This document shows positions 22,874 to 31,783 of a DNA stretch of 36,816 nt, piece after piece. The DNA lies in the NCBI GenBank assembly GCA_030765865.1, contig JAVCDK010000028.1, positions 1-36,816 of the forward strand. The letters are read 5' to 3'. Positions within the stretch are counted from its first letter, which is position 1. Every line of letters begins with the position of its first letter. Under the pieces are notes generated by a model. That model saw only the letters and a list, made by a program, of their open reading frames with translations, did no database searches and had not been told where the DNA came from. A program made the translations under genes and the position numbers. This DNA is from Candidatus Celaenobacter antarcticus (GTDB taxonomy: Bacteria; Cloacimonadota; Cloacimonadia; JGIOTU-2).

Positions 22874-23860
22874 ATGAATAATATGGAAAAATCACTTTTC
22901 ACAGATACTGATATAATTTTTCAGACCCTCAGTTATGCCACCCGTTTGCTTGCGTCAGAAAAGAAACTCGATCAACTCATTGATAATGCACTTGATATTC
23001 TCTCTGATTTCGGTCACAGCAATAAGGTTGAGTTTATAATACTTGAAACAAAGAATAAACACGAAGCTATTTTAGCAGGACTGTTAGAAAATGGACTCAT
23101 TTCAAGGTTGAATAAAAAGATCAATATCAAAGATTCTACATTAGAGGAAATAATCATACGTAAACGTCCTGAAATTGTTACTTCCGATTCCCAAACAAAA
23201 ATATATCTTCCTTTAATCGGCTCCGGGAATAATGCGATCGGTATTTTGGTTTTGCATGTGAGAGATCAAAAAAAACTGGGAAGTATTGAACTGCGCTCTC
23301 TTATAATTCTTACAACATTGATCGCAGTCTCTCTTGAATATGCTCAATCGGCACGGCTCGCAATGTTTGATTCTCTTACCGGTCTATATATTCGCAGGCA
23401 GATGGATATCCGTCTTCAGGAAGAGCTGCACAGGATAAAACGATACGGGGGCACACTTGCACTCTGCATGATCGACATTGATCATTTCAAAAAAGTAAAT
23501 GATACTTATGGACATCTTTTCGGGGATAAAGTCCTGATCGAACTCGCACAGCTTATAAGAAACACAATACGTGCCAATCTCGATGTGCCCTGCAGATTTG
23601 GCGGTGAAGAATTTATGATAATCCTTCCAAATTCTGATGCATCCAATGCATACGAAATGACCGACCGCCTTCGTCAGCTCTGTGAAAAGCATCCATTCAC
23701 CTATAAGGATCAAACCATACATGTTACTTTTAGTGCAGGGGTCGCTGCAACAAAATCTCCTGATATATCACAAAAAGAATTCATTTCACGGGTAGATGCA
23801 ATGCTCTACAAAGCAAAAGAAGAAGGACGAAACAAGGTCTGCGTTAGAAAAGAAGAATAG
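22874..23860 (+). CDS. Diguanylate cyclase with N-terminal GAF-like sensor domain
   Basis: A 328-residue soluble protein that should make cyclic di-GMP. Residues about 12-165 look like a GAF domain (long helix, then mixed strands ending in LIAVSLEYAQSAR). The GGDEF domain follows from DSLTGLYIRRQMD, with the substrate Asp in MIDIDHFKKVNDTYGH and the active-site motif GGEEF at 243-247. The product-inhibition I-site (RxxD just before the motif) reads ANLD with an Arg one position too early, so feedback control may be weak. No membrane segment or receiver domain is present. The start could also be the ATG at 22883; neither has a strong ribosome binding site. Confidence 0.9.
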   Translation: MNNMEKSLFTDTDIIFQTLSYATRLLASEKKLDQLIDNALDILSDFGHSNKVEFIILETKNKHEAILAGLLENGLISRLNKKINIKDSTLEEIIIRKRPEIVTSDSQTKIYLPLIGSGNNAIGILVLHVRDQKKLGSIELRSLIILTTLIAVSLEYAQSARLAMFDSLTGLYIRRQMDIRLQEELHRIKRYGGTLALCMIDIDHFKKVNDTYGHLFGDKVLIELAQLIRNTIRANLDVPCRFGGEEFMIILPNSDASNAYEMTDRLRQLCEKHPFTYKDQTIHVTFSAGVAATKSPDISQKEFISRVDAMLYKAKEEGRNKVCVRKEE

Positions 23861-23865
23861 CTCAC

Positions 23866-23902
23866 AAATCTTAAATCGGTGTTATAATTCTTAAATCAAA
23901 AA
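23866..23902 (+). repeat. Dispersed intergenic repeat, copy A
   Basis: It contains AAATCGGTGTT followed, after four bases, by TTCTTAAATCAAAAA. The same two blocks occur at 33141-33208 with a 31-base insert between them. It lies just after the diguanylate cyclase gene. The rest of this 322-bp gap (23861-24182) holds a tandem ATTGACAATG/ATTGACAA direct repeat at about 23993-24010 and the promoter below; nothing coding was seen. Confidence 0.55.
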
Positions 23903-24063
23903 GGAATGAATATCGAATGTCGATTAACCACGATACGCTTCGCTACGGGGCAGGCGAATGATGATCTTAGAAAATGGTCATGCAGTTATGGAATTGACAA
24001 TGATTGACAAAAAATATAAAGTAAACATCCTCGCTTAAGGAAAATTTATAAAAATTTGACAGA

Positions 24064-24093
24064 ATGAAAAAAATTACTTACTTATGGTATACT
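24064..24093 (+). promoter_or_regulatory. Promoter for the PKD protein/PorV operon (extended -10)
   Basis: TGGTATACT (24085-24093) is an extended -10 element (TGnTATACT). ATGAAA 18 bp upstream of TATACT is only a weak -35, and a better TTGACA lies at 24056-24061. The start codon is 90 bp downstream. Confidence 0.45.
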
Positions 24094-24182
24094 TTTTTTA
24101 AAATAATTGAAATTTAGTGAGGAAGATTAATAATTGATGATATGATTGAAATTAAACTATTTTCTTAAATTATGGAGATTTT

Positions 24183-27100
24183 ATGAAAATTAAATATTTA
24201 CTAATTTTAATGTTTTTACTTTGTTTTGTTTCAAATGCTTTTGGGCAGATTGGAAAACCTAACACATTTAAGTCTATTATAAATACACAAATCACATTAG
24301 AAAAGTGTGAAGATTACCCGCAAACAAAGGGATGGGTAAATCCATGTAATATTCAAGGAAATAATGAAGAGTGGCATGATGGTGATGGTGACTGGGATGA
24401 AGGAAATTATCCGAGCGATTATCCTGGACCTGGAACTATTCCATATTCTACATGGGGTGCACTAGGATTAGATACACATAACACTTGGGGGTATGCTTAT
24501 TGGACTTGTAATAATGTGGATCAAACTGCTGATACTGTAAAAATCAATTTTAGATGCATGAGTAATGAATCTGGAAGTGGTCAATATGTAGAAATATATT
24601 TAAGAGATTTTTCAAATTGGGAATGGATTCATGTAGGAACAATTAATGACAAAGAAAACAAAGCTTGGACACTTACAATTGATGAAAATGGAGTTCAAAT
24701 ATATGTTAGTGAAGATGGGCGATGTGATTTTATTGCAGGTTCTAATGACGGTTATGTTATTGATTATATAGATTTTTGGTATTATGAAGCCACACTAGCA
24801 GATTTAGAGATTACAAGTGTATCAATTTCACCTACTCCACCTATTGATGAAAATGAATCTTTTACTGCTACTGTATATTTTCAAAACAATGGTGATGGAG
24901 ATGCTGGCCAATTTTATCTTGATTTATTTATGGATGAAAGCTCTGCACCAACTATCCCATGCGATGGAGATTTCTATACTTCGATACCAGGTCTTTCTGC
25001 TGGTGCCTCTAGCTCTTTTACATTTTCACATCCTGATATGAATTACAGTTCCACAGGCACAAAACATCAGTATTATGTCATAGATAGTTATGATCATGTC
25101 CCTGAAAGTAATGAGAATAACAATGTATTTGGACCACATGATGTTGAAGTTGAAGAAGGCAATATTTCAATAATCGTAAACAGTTCACCATCTGGATTAA
25201 AGGTTAAAGTGGATGGAAGTAATAAGACAACACCTTATTATACTAACTGGGAACCTGGATCTTGTCATGAGCTCGAGGGATATACTCAAAACAAAAATAA
25301 TATTAAATATGCATTTGATTATTGGGAGGATGGAAGTACAACCAATCCAAGAACTGTCTATCCAACAACAGATAAAACCTACACTGCATATTATAATGCA
25401 ACACATTACTATCTTGATATAGATATTCAAGGACAGGGAAGCGTCTCCCCAACAGAAGGGTATTATCCAATAAACTCAACACAAACGTTAACGGCAACTC
25501 CTTCAACTGGTTGGACATTTAGTCATTGGAGTGGTGATATAAGTATTTCACCAAATCCATGTCAAATTTATATGGACTCTCCAAAATCAGTAACAGCACA
25601 TTTTGTTGAGGTTGACGGAATTCCATGCGGTGTGCTTGTAGTAAAAGCAGATAACTACAATCCGGAATTAACAGAAGCTTGGGGAAACCTTAAAATTAAA
25701 CACATACAAAATTCAGACCATCTTGTATTAATACCAAGTGGTCATGCATATATTAATTCGCAGAACAATACAGTTACTATTGAAGATGATGATAATTTTA
25801 GTATTATTGGTTCCTCATATTGGAATTTCTCTGGAACAAGTTGGGATTTTGATTGTAATGCGGGAACTTCTGAAATTTCTACCACCCTTGGTTTAGGAAA
25901 TTATGTAGGATCAATGCCATTTAATGGTATTATTAATTTTTGTGATGAAAAAATTGAAGAAGGAACAGGTAGTTTTTTGGGATACTATGCAGAATATCTG
26001 CCCAATGTGATTTTTTCAATTACAGATTTTGACAATCCAGAATTTGGTTTCTTCTTATCAACGGGTTTAGATTTTGAGATTTGGCCTATCAGAATACAAT
26101 TACTTAATAACGATTTCGGAGTTTCTCTAAATGTGTCTGATGGTTCGATCGGTATCGATCTTGATAGTAATATTTTCTCTATAGGTTTGATTGATGGTGG
26201 ATTTTCCTTTGATCCCTTGGGAGGAAGTACATTTCATGTAAAATGGGATGGTGCGCAAGAACAGTTAGTTTTTACTGGTGATACAGGTATTACAATACCA
26301 ATAGGAAAAGAAAGTGAATACATTGATGAAGAGACTCTACAAATGTTGGAGGAAAATGGACAGATATTTTACAATGAAGATAGATCTCGTATAAACATTG
26401 GTTTAACAATTAAAGAAGGTTCATATATTAATTTTAATTCAGGTAATTTTTATTTTGAATGTTCAGTAAGTGTTGGAGTTGATGGACTTAATGTTGTTAT
26501 AGGCAGTATTGAAATCGGTCTTAATTTCGATCTTGGAATACTTCATGGCGAACTTGAAGCTGGTATTAATCCTTTTCCAATATTTGAGGTAGAAGTAGGT
26601 ACTAATTTTGAATTTGCGTGGGGCACTGGTGATTATACATTTGCTGGTGATTTTATTTTAGACCTTTGGTTTGCAAGTATTTATCTTGATGCAGGAATGA
26701 AATTTCATTATAAGGGTTCGCCATATTTAGCTGGCTGGCTAAATGTTTATCTGTCGCTATTAGGATGGAATATAGGTGCTAATTCTACTTTCGAGTTAAC
26801 AACTGATTATCTGATTATTAATGGTTATTATTTTGATTTAGGTGGTAAAACAATTACTCCTATAGACTCCCTTAATATGGAATGGAATATTGATATTGCT
26901 AATGATAGGATTAATGGGTATATTAAAGAACCATTAGTTATCCCAGAGACAGGTATTGTACTAAATGATAGTAGTTACTTCTATTGTAACACAACAGATT
27001 CAACATTAAATTTATCTTCAACTTATGATGGAATTGATTTAAACTGGCAACTTTCACCTGATCCATTTGAAGCTAGTCTAATAAAAATAGACGGTATCAC

Positions 27101-29957
27101 TCTATCTATGGCTTCTGATGCAGATATGCGATTGGAAAGTGTTGAAGATACTAGCAGATATATTGAAATAAGAACCAATGGAGATTTTGTTAGAAAAGGT
27201 GTTGATGATCTGCTTACATCATGTGGAAGAAGTCAAGACCCTGAAACTGGCAGAGAATGGAAAATAATTTCAGTAAAAAGTATAACGGGTAAATCCCTTA
27301 ATGAAAACTTTATTGCAAAAATTAAAAACATTAGTAATCCAGATAGTTGCTATTTTTCCTATATTCTAGCGAATCCTGTTGGTAAATTTGTAATTTATGA
27401 TAATGATATATTAATAAATGACCACTCTTATTATACTAACATTTATACAGATGGAAGTATTATTGAAGTTCTTAAAAGAGACGATGAACAACAAGATGTT
27501 AATAAGTTTCATTGGGACATTGAAAACACTACAACCGGTTTTTCATTTAGTTATATTTCAGGTGAATGGAATGCCATTTATGATACTCTTATAGTAAATG
27601 TAAAAACAAGCGAACCCTCTGATTGCTGGCTATATTATGGTGATGATCCAAGTTCACTTCAAGATACTATCCAAAGCAGTATCGGTTTATCAAATGAACA
27701 TCAATTTAGTATTTATAAAGATGATATACAATCTAGGTGGTTCTATAAAATAAAGGCATCCAAAGAAGATGGAAACACTATTTATGCCGGCCCATTAATC
27801 GTTCCACCACGCGGTTCGCCAATAGCAGATTTCTATGCAAGTCCCCTTGAAGGTGTAAAGCCATTGGAAGTTGTGTTTACAGATTCATCTGAAGTGGGAC
27901 CATCTGGTGCAGTAATAATAAGTTGGGAGTGGGATTTTAATAATGATGGCACTATTGATTCCAATATCCCAAATACAACCAATACATATACCAGCTCTGG
28001 TCATTATACTGTTTCTCTTACAGTAACAGATATAAATGAAGAAAGTGATACAAAAATTGTACAGAATATGATAGAAGTATGGGAGCCACCAATTGCAGAT
28101 TTTTCTGCATATCCTCCACTTGAAGGCGAACCACCTTTAGAAGTAGAATTTACTGATGAATCAACTCCAGGTTCTGGAGATATTATCAGTTGGTATTGGG
28201 AGTTTGGAGATGATTCAACAAGTACAGAACAATATCCAATACATACATATACAGAAGAAGGTTATTATGATGTAACTTTAACAATAACAGATTCAAACAA
28301 TTTAGAAGACAGTTTAACAATAGATAATCTTATTTTTGTAAGATATAAACCAATTGCAAAATTCTCAGCAGTTAATACAATAGGTGTAAAGCCCTTAATC
28401 GTTAATTTTACTGATGAATCTTACCACCCAGGAATTTCAGAAATTGATGAATGGTATTGGAACTTTGGAGATGGGGCAGATACTACTTATACAACTTTTA
28501 CCGACATAATAACTCACACATATCCCGACTCCGGTCATTATACTGTTTCTCTAAAAGTTACTGATACTAATAATGTAAGTGATACAATAACAAAAAATAA
28601 TTATATTGAAGTTTGGGAACCACCAATTGCAAGCTTTTCTGCCGATCCCCCACTTGAAGAACAACCACCTTTAGAAGTTCAATTTAATGATGATTCTATT
28701 CCAGGTTCTGGAGAAATTATTAGCTGGTATTGGGAGTTCGGAGATGATTCAACAAGTACTGATGAAAATCCAACACATGAATATACTGAAGAAGATTATT
28801 ATGATGTAACTTTAACTATAACAGATTCAAATGGATTAGAAGATAGTATTACAAAGGAAAATTTTATTTTTGTAAGATACAAACCAATAGCAAAATTCTC
28901 GGCAGTTGATACAATAGGTGTAAAACCATTAATTGTTAATTTTACTGATGAATCAGAACATCCTGGCATTGCGGAAATTGATGAATGGTATTGGGAGTTT
29001 GGAGATGGGGCAGACACTACCTATACAACCTTTATCGGCACAATAACTCACACATATCCCGACTCCGGTCATTATACTGTTTCTCTAAAAGTTACTGATA
29101 CTAATAATGTAAGTGATACAAAGATAGATCATAATATGATTGAAGTCTGGGAACCACCAATCGCGAATTTTTCTTATTCTCCTGATAGTGGTCCACCACC
29201 ATTAACTGTTTATTTTGAGGATAATTCTCAACCAGGTTCGGGAGAAATAGTCTTCTGGTATTGGAAGTTTGGCGATGGTATTGAAGATCCCGGTCAACAT
29301 CAAGATGTAACACATACTTATCATGATCCCGGTTGTTATTATGTTACATTAATCATCAGGGATTCAAATGGTTTGGAGAACAGTTTAATTTCAGAAGATT
29401 GCATAAGGGTTTATAAAGGTCCTGAAGCAAAATTCTCAGCATTACCAATAAGCGGCGAACCGCCTTTGGAAGTAGAATTTACTGATGAATCTATTAAAGG
29501 TTCAGGAGATATAAATTATTGGGAATGGGATTTTGGAGATGGTAAAACGAGTAATGCACAAAATCCGATTCATAATTATGAAGAATCCGGAATATATACT
29601 GTTTCTCTAACAGTTACTGATACAAATACAGAAAGTGATACAATTATAAAAGAGAATTATATAATCGTTGCAGAGAATTGTTTCTATCCGAATCCATACA
29701 ATCCTGAATCAGGAATTGTTGGAACATTTCGCTATACTCCAAAATCTTCAGGTAATTATGCAATCACAATTTATGATGTTTCCAATCAAATTGTTATAGA
29801 GCTTAATTGTGGTTCTCAAAAAACTAATGAAATTTTTGAATTTAATTGGAACGGAAAGAATGCAAGCGGAAAAGATGTTGCAAATGGAACTTACTTTTAC
29901 ATAATTAAATCAAATACCGGTGATAGTTATATGAACAAACTATCAATTTTAAAATAA
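24183..29957 (+). CDS. Very large exported surface protein with CARDB, InlB-like repeat, seven PKD domains and FlgD-like tail
   Basis: A 1924-residue secreted protein. A signal peptide (MKIKYLLILMFLLCFVSNAFG) is followed by a Trp-rich beta domain (about 40-200), a CARDB domain (about 203-315, ending PESNENNNVFGPHDVEV) and a divergent InlB-type repeat (about 410-480, WSGDISISPNP...VTAHF). A long beta-strand-rich region of unknown type (about 480-1200) follows. Seven PKD domains (about 1215-1820) are marked by WxWxFGD and GxYxVxLxVTD. The last 90 residues (NCFYPNPYNPESG...NWNGKNASGKDVANGTYFY) resemble the FlgD-Ig-like C-terminal domain found on exported proteins of FCB bacteria, sometimes as a type IX sorting signal. 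PKD domains 2-3 and 4-5 are an exact-length tandem duplication. The gene is more AT-rich than the core genes. A PorV-like gene follows 12 bp later. Confidence 0.85.
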   Translation: MKIKYLLILMFLLCFVSNAFGQIGKPNTFKSIINTQITLEKCEDYPQTKGWVNPCNIQGNNEEWHDGDGDWDEGNYPSDYPGPGTIPYSTWGALGLDTHNTWGYAYWTCNNVDQTADTVKINFRCMSNESGSGQYVEIYLRDFSNWEWIHVGTINDKENKAWTLTIDENGVQIYVSEDGRCDFIAGSNDGYVIDYIDFWYYEATLADLEITSVSISPTPPIDENESFTATVYFQNNGDGDAGQFYLDLFMDESSAPTIPCDGDFYTSIPGLSAGASSSFTFSHPDMNYSSTGTKHQYYVIDSYDHVPESNENNNVFGPHDVEVEEGNISIIVNSSPSGLKVKVDGSNKTTPYYTNWEPGSCHELEGYTQNKNNIKYAFDYWEDGSTTNPRTVYPTTDKTYTAYYNATHYYLDIDIQGQGSVSPTEGYYPINSTQTLTATPSTGWTFSHWSGDISISPNPCQIYMDSPKSVTAHFVEVDGIPCGVLVVKADNYNPELTEAWGNLKIKHIQNSDHLVLIPSGHAYINSQNNTVTIEDDDNFSIIGSSYWNFSGTSWDFDCNAGTSEISTTLGLGNYVGSMPFNGIINFCDEKIEEGTGSFLGYYAEYLPNVIFSITDFDNPEFGFFLSTGLDFEIWPIRIQLLNNDFGVSLNVSDGSIGIDLDSNIFSIGLIDGGFSFDPLGGSTFHVKWDGAQEQLVFTGDTGITIPIGKESEYIDEETLQMLEENGQIFYNEDRSRINIGLTIKEGSYINFNSGNFYFECSVSVGVDGLNVVIGSIEIGLNFDLGILHGELEAGINPFPIFEVEVGTNFEFAWGTGDYTFAGDFILDLWFASIYLDAGMKFHYKGSPYLAGWLNVYLSLLGWNIGANSTFELTTDYLIINGYYFDLGGKTITPIDSLNMEWNIDIANDRINGYIKEPLVIPETGIVLNDSSYFYCNTTDSTLNLSSTYDGIDLNWQLSPDPFEASLIKIDGITLSMASDADMRLESVEDTSRYIEIRTNGDFVRKGVDDLLTSCGRSQDPETGREWKIISVKSITGKSLNENFIAKIKNISNPDSCYFSYILANPVGKFVIYDNDILINDHSYYTNIYTDGSIIEVLKRDDEQQDVNKFHWDIENTTTGFSFSYISGEWNAIYDTLIVNVKTSEPSDCWLYYGDDPSSLQDTIQSSIGLSNEHQFSIYKDDIQSRWFYKIKASKEDGNTIYAGPLIVPPRGSPIADFYASPLEGVKPLEVVFTDSSEVGPSGAVIISWEWDFNNDGTIDSNIPNTTNTYTSSGHYTVSLTVTDINEESDTKIVQNMIEVWEPPIADFSAYPPLEGEPPLEVEFTDESTPGSGDIISWYWEFGDDSTSTEQYPIHTYTEEGYYDVTLTITDSNNLEDSLTIDNLIFVRYKPIAKFSAVNTIGVKPLIVNFTDESYHPGISEIDEWYWNFGDGADTTYTTFTDIITHTYPDSGHYTVSLKVTDTNNVSDTITKNNYIEVWEPPIASFSADPPLEEQPPLEVQFNDDSIPGSGEIISWYWEFGDDSTSTDENPTHEYTEEDYYDVTLTITDSNGLEDSITKENFIFVRYKPIAKFSAVDTIGVKPLIVNFTDESEHPGIAEIDEWYWEFGDGADTTYTTFIGTITHTYPDSGHYTVSLKVTDTNNVSDTKIDHNMIEVWEPPIANFSYSPDSGPPPLTVYFEDNSQPGSGEIVFWYWKFGDGIEDPGQHQDVTHTYHDPGCYYVTLIIRDSNGLENSLISEDCIRVYKGPEAKFSALPISGEPPLEVEFTDESIKGSGDINYWEWDFGDGKTSNAQNPIHNYEESGIYTVSLTVTDTNTESDTIIKENYIIVAENCFYPNPYNPESGIVGTFRYTPKSSGNYAITIYDVSNQIVIELNCGSQKTNEIFEFNWNGKNASGKDVANGTYFYIIKSNTGDSYMNKLSILK
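28074..29141 (+). repeat. Tandem duplication of a 534-bp unit (two PKD domains)
   Basis: The junction sequence GAAGT(A/T/C)TGGGA(G/A)CCACCAAT occurs at 28074, 28608 and 29142, exactly 534 bp apart each time. Each unit encodes the same pair of PKD domains (one starting SAYPPLEG/SADPPLEE, one starting SAVNTIG/SAVDTIG), with long stretches of near-identical DNA such as TATCCCGACTCCGGTCATTA in both. Confidence 0.9.
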
Positions 29958-29969
29958 ACGGAGATGAAA

Positions 29970-30887
29970 ATGAAATATAAATTATTAGTCATATTATTAA
30001 TTACATTATTTCTTTTTGTAAGTCTCTTTGCAGGTGATTATAGTGGTGGGCAACCAGGTGCATTTTTAAGAATTCCTGTTGGGGCTCGTGCAAGTGGTTT
30101 GGGTAGTTCTTTTACAGCTATTGCAGATGATATTTCTTCTTTATATTGGAATCCAGGTGGTTTATTTCAGTTAAAATCCGTAACTGCTGGTGGAATGTAT
30201 TCTCTAATGTCACAAGATAGAATTCATAATTATGCTTGTTTAATTATTCCTGTTGAATCATCTCTAACCTTTGCATTAAGTGGAAATCAATTTGGAATTT
30301 CTGATATTTCCGGTTGGGATGAGTTTGGTAATTTTACAGGGAAATATGATGATTCAGAATTAGCGATTTCGTTAGGTGTTTGTAAAAATATTGGTAAATT
30401 GATTGGTTTTGGTTTCACAGTGAAATATTTAAATCATTCATTACATGATGAAGAAGCCAAAGGATTTGGTTATGATGCAGGTTTATTATTTAATATTGGT
30501 TTTGAAAGTAAAATTTTTAATTCACTTCGTTTTGGAATTACAGCTCAAGATATTAGTTCAAGCATCGAATGGGATACGGATTCATCCACAAAAGAAGAAA
30601 TTCCTTTAACAATGAGAATAGGGTGTGCACTTGATTTTATAGTTAAAGGTGAGCCCTTACTTATTGCTTTTGATGTTTCTCAAACAACTGATGAAGAGAT
30701 GATTTTCCATGCAGGTGTTGAGACATGGTTATTTAACCTACTTGCTTTGAGATGTGGTTTAAATGATAAAGAAGTCAATTTTGGTGCTTCATTTAGAATC
30801 AAAGCTTTCCAGATAGATTATGCTTATTGTCCTGATATATTTGAATCAGAAGCAACAAATAGATTTGGTTTTCAGATTAGTTTTTAA
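29970..30887 (+). CDS. PorV/PorQ-family (UPF0164-like) outer-membrane protein
   Basis: A 305-residue outer-membrane beta-barrel. I start it at 29970 rather than the ATG at 29964, because GGAG (29960-29963) is then six bases away. The signal peptide is MKYKLLVILLITLFLFVSLFAG. The segment GAFLRIPVGARASGLGSSFTAIADDISSLYWNPGGL is the hallmark start of PorV/PorQ and UPF0164 proteins (cited here by its key parts GARASGLG and YWNPGGL). The rest alternates short strands and ends NRFGFQISF, with the aromatic C terminus usual for barrels. PorV is a shuttle/translocon part of type IX secretion that delivers cargo to the cell surface. It lies 12 bp after the PKD protein, so it may export or anchor that protein. 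Confidence 0.85.
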   Translation: MKYKLLVILLITLFLFVSLFAGDYSGGQPGAFLRIPVGARASGLGSSFTAIADDISSLYWNPGGLFQLKSVTAGGMYSLMSQDRIHNYACLIIPVESSLTFALSGNQFGISDISGWDEFGNFTGKYDDSELAISLGVCKNIGKLIGFGFTVKYLNHSLHDEEAKGFGYDAGLLFNIGFESKIFNSLRFGITAQDISSSIEWDTDSSTKEEIPLTMRIGCALDFIVKGEPLLIAFDVSQTTDEEMIFHAGVETWLFNLLALRCGLNDKEVNFGASFRIKAFQIDYAYCPDIFESEATNRFGFQISF

Positions 30888-30895
30888 AATCCAAC

Positions 30896-31000
30896 TTATT
30901 CTTCAATAGTTATTGAGTCGGCTTCATTATAATAATAATCTGCCATATCTGTGTCTTTATTGCATACTTTTTGAGCTTGTAAATTATTTATCAATATCAC
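30896..31000 (-). CDS. Possible 34-residue peptide after the LPP20-like gene
   Basis: A minus-strand frame opens with GTG inside the stop of the preceding gene (GTGA overlap) and runs VILINNLQAQKVCNKDTDMA to SITIEE-stop. It could be a coupled micro-ORF or the original C-terminal tail of the lipoprotein put out of frame by an indel. There is no independent ribosome binding site and no known family. Confidence 0.25.
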   Translation of the reverse strand: MILINNLQAQKVCNKDTDMADYYYNEADSITIEE

Positions 31001-31725
31001 ATGCGTATAAGCACATAATAAGAATTGGTTGCCGGATCCTTCCAGCGTTCAATAACTTCGATATTGTACAATTCAACATTCACATTTTCATCGAACTTGC
31101 TCATTAGTTTATCTTCATTCACAAGTACTTCAACTGCATTATTCAGTGATATTTTTCGGGCAAGGTTGAGTATAGCATTATTTTCTGCGCTGTCCCACGC
31201 TTTATGTTCAGTGAAGATTTGACTACATGAACCAATCGCGTAAATATATTCTTCGTCCTGAGGCGGCGTGCCGACCCAAAGGCAATCGTCAGAGAATAAA
31301 AAAAGCTCGTTTAATGCATCGGGGGATGAACGAGAGTAGATCACGATGACCATATTTTCAGTAGTAAATGTGTCTGCATTGGCAAAATATTTATGTAGTG
31401 TTCTTTCGTCTGCGGGAGAATCTTCCACATGTATGAATAGAGAGTCATACACAAGGTCAAGCCCTTTTATAGATTGGATATAGGTCTGAGTCCCCATCAC
31501 GTAGCAGTGAGACAATTTCACAAAATTATCAACAGCACTTTTAGTCGCTTCTTTTACGCCTGATTCTTTAATAAAATATACCGGTCCATAACCGATCACT
31601 GCATTCTGGGGAGTAATAAACCATGTGGGATATTTTGTTTGTTTGGGGGTTTTTACACTTTTTTGTGGTGATGCACATGAGAGCACCAAAAACAGCACCA
31701 GTAAACCCAAAATTAGCTTTTTCAT
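30997..31725 (-). CDS. LPP20-like lipoprotein
   Basis: A 242-residue lipoprotein. MKKLILGLLVLFLVLSC is a lipoprotein signal with acylated Cys17, followed by a lysine-rich linker. PTWFITPQ resembles the 'PxWF..P' motif that follows the linker in LPP20/LPP20-like proteins, and IYAIGSCSQIFTEHKAWDSAENNAILNLARK resembles the second half of such domains, where a repeated 'G.g......A...A..nA...la..' helix is seen. No enzymatic motif is visible. It lies just downstream of another LPP20-like lipoprotein gene, with a hairpin between the two that may limit read-through. The protein is probably in the outer membrane or periplasm; the role is unknown. Confidence 0.72.
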   Translation of the reverse strand: MKKLILGLLVLFLVLSCASPQKSVKTPKQTKYPTWFITPQNAVIGYGPVYFIKESGVKEATKSAVDNFVKLSHCYVMGTQTYIQSIKGLDLVYDSLFIHVEDSPADERTLHKYFANADTFTTENMVIVIYSRSSPDALNELFLFSDDCLWVGTPPQDEEYIYAIGSCSQIFTEHKAWDSAENNAILNLARKISLNNAVEVLVNEDKLMSKFDENVNVELYNIEVIERWKDPATNSYYVLIRM

Positions 31726-31738
31726 ATACTGAAAAGAG

Positions 31739-31767
31739 AAAACCCCGGGAAAAATTCCCAGGGTTTT
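31739..31767 (-). terminator. Hairpin between the two LPP20-like genes
   Basis: AAAACCCCGGGAA (31739-31751) pairs with TTCCCAGGGTTTT (31755-31767) with one mismatch around a 3-base loop. On the minus strand it is followed by a pyrimidine-rich stretch. It lies 16 bp after the stop of the upstream gene and 13 bp before the next start, so it may be a partial terminator that sets the expression ratio. Confidence 0.75.
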
Positions 31768-31783
31768 CTTCTACAAAAGAAAA

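Noticed and set aside
23930-23960. GC-richer patch with GATACGCTTCGCTACGGGG as a REP-like hairpin
   Set aside because: No convincing stem could be drawn and no second copy is present in the window.
28074-29141. CRISPR array or intergenic repeat
   Set aside because: The repeat unit is 534 bp, in frame, and codes for PKD domains; there are no short direct repeats with spacers anywhere in the window.
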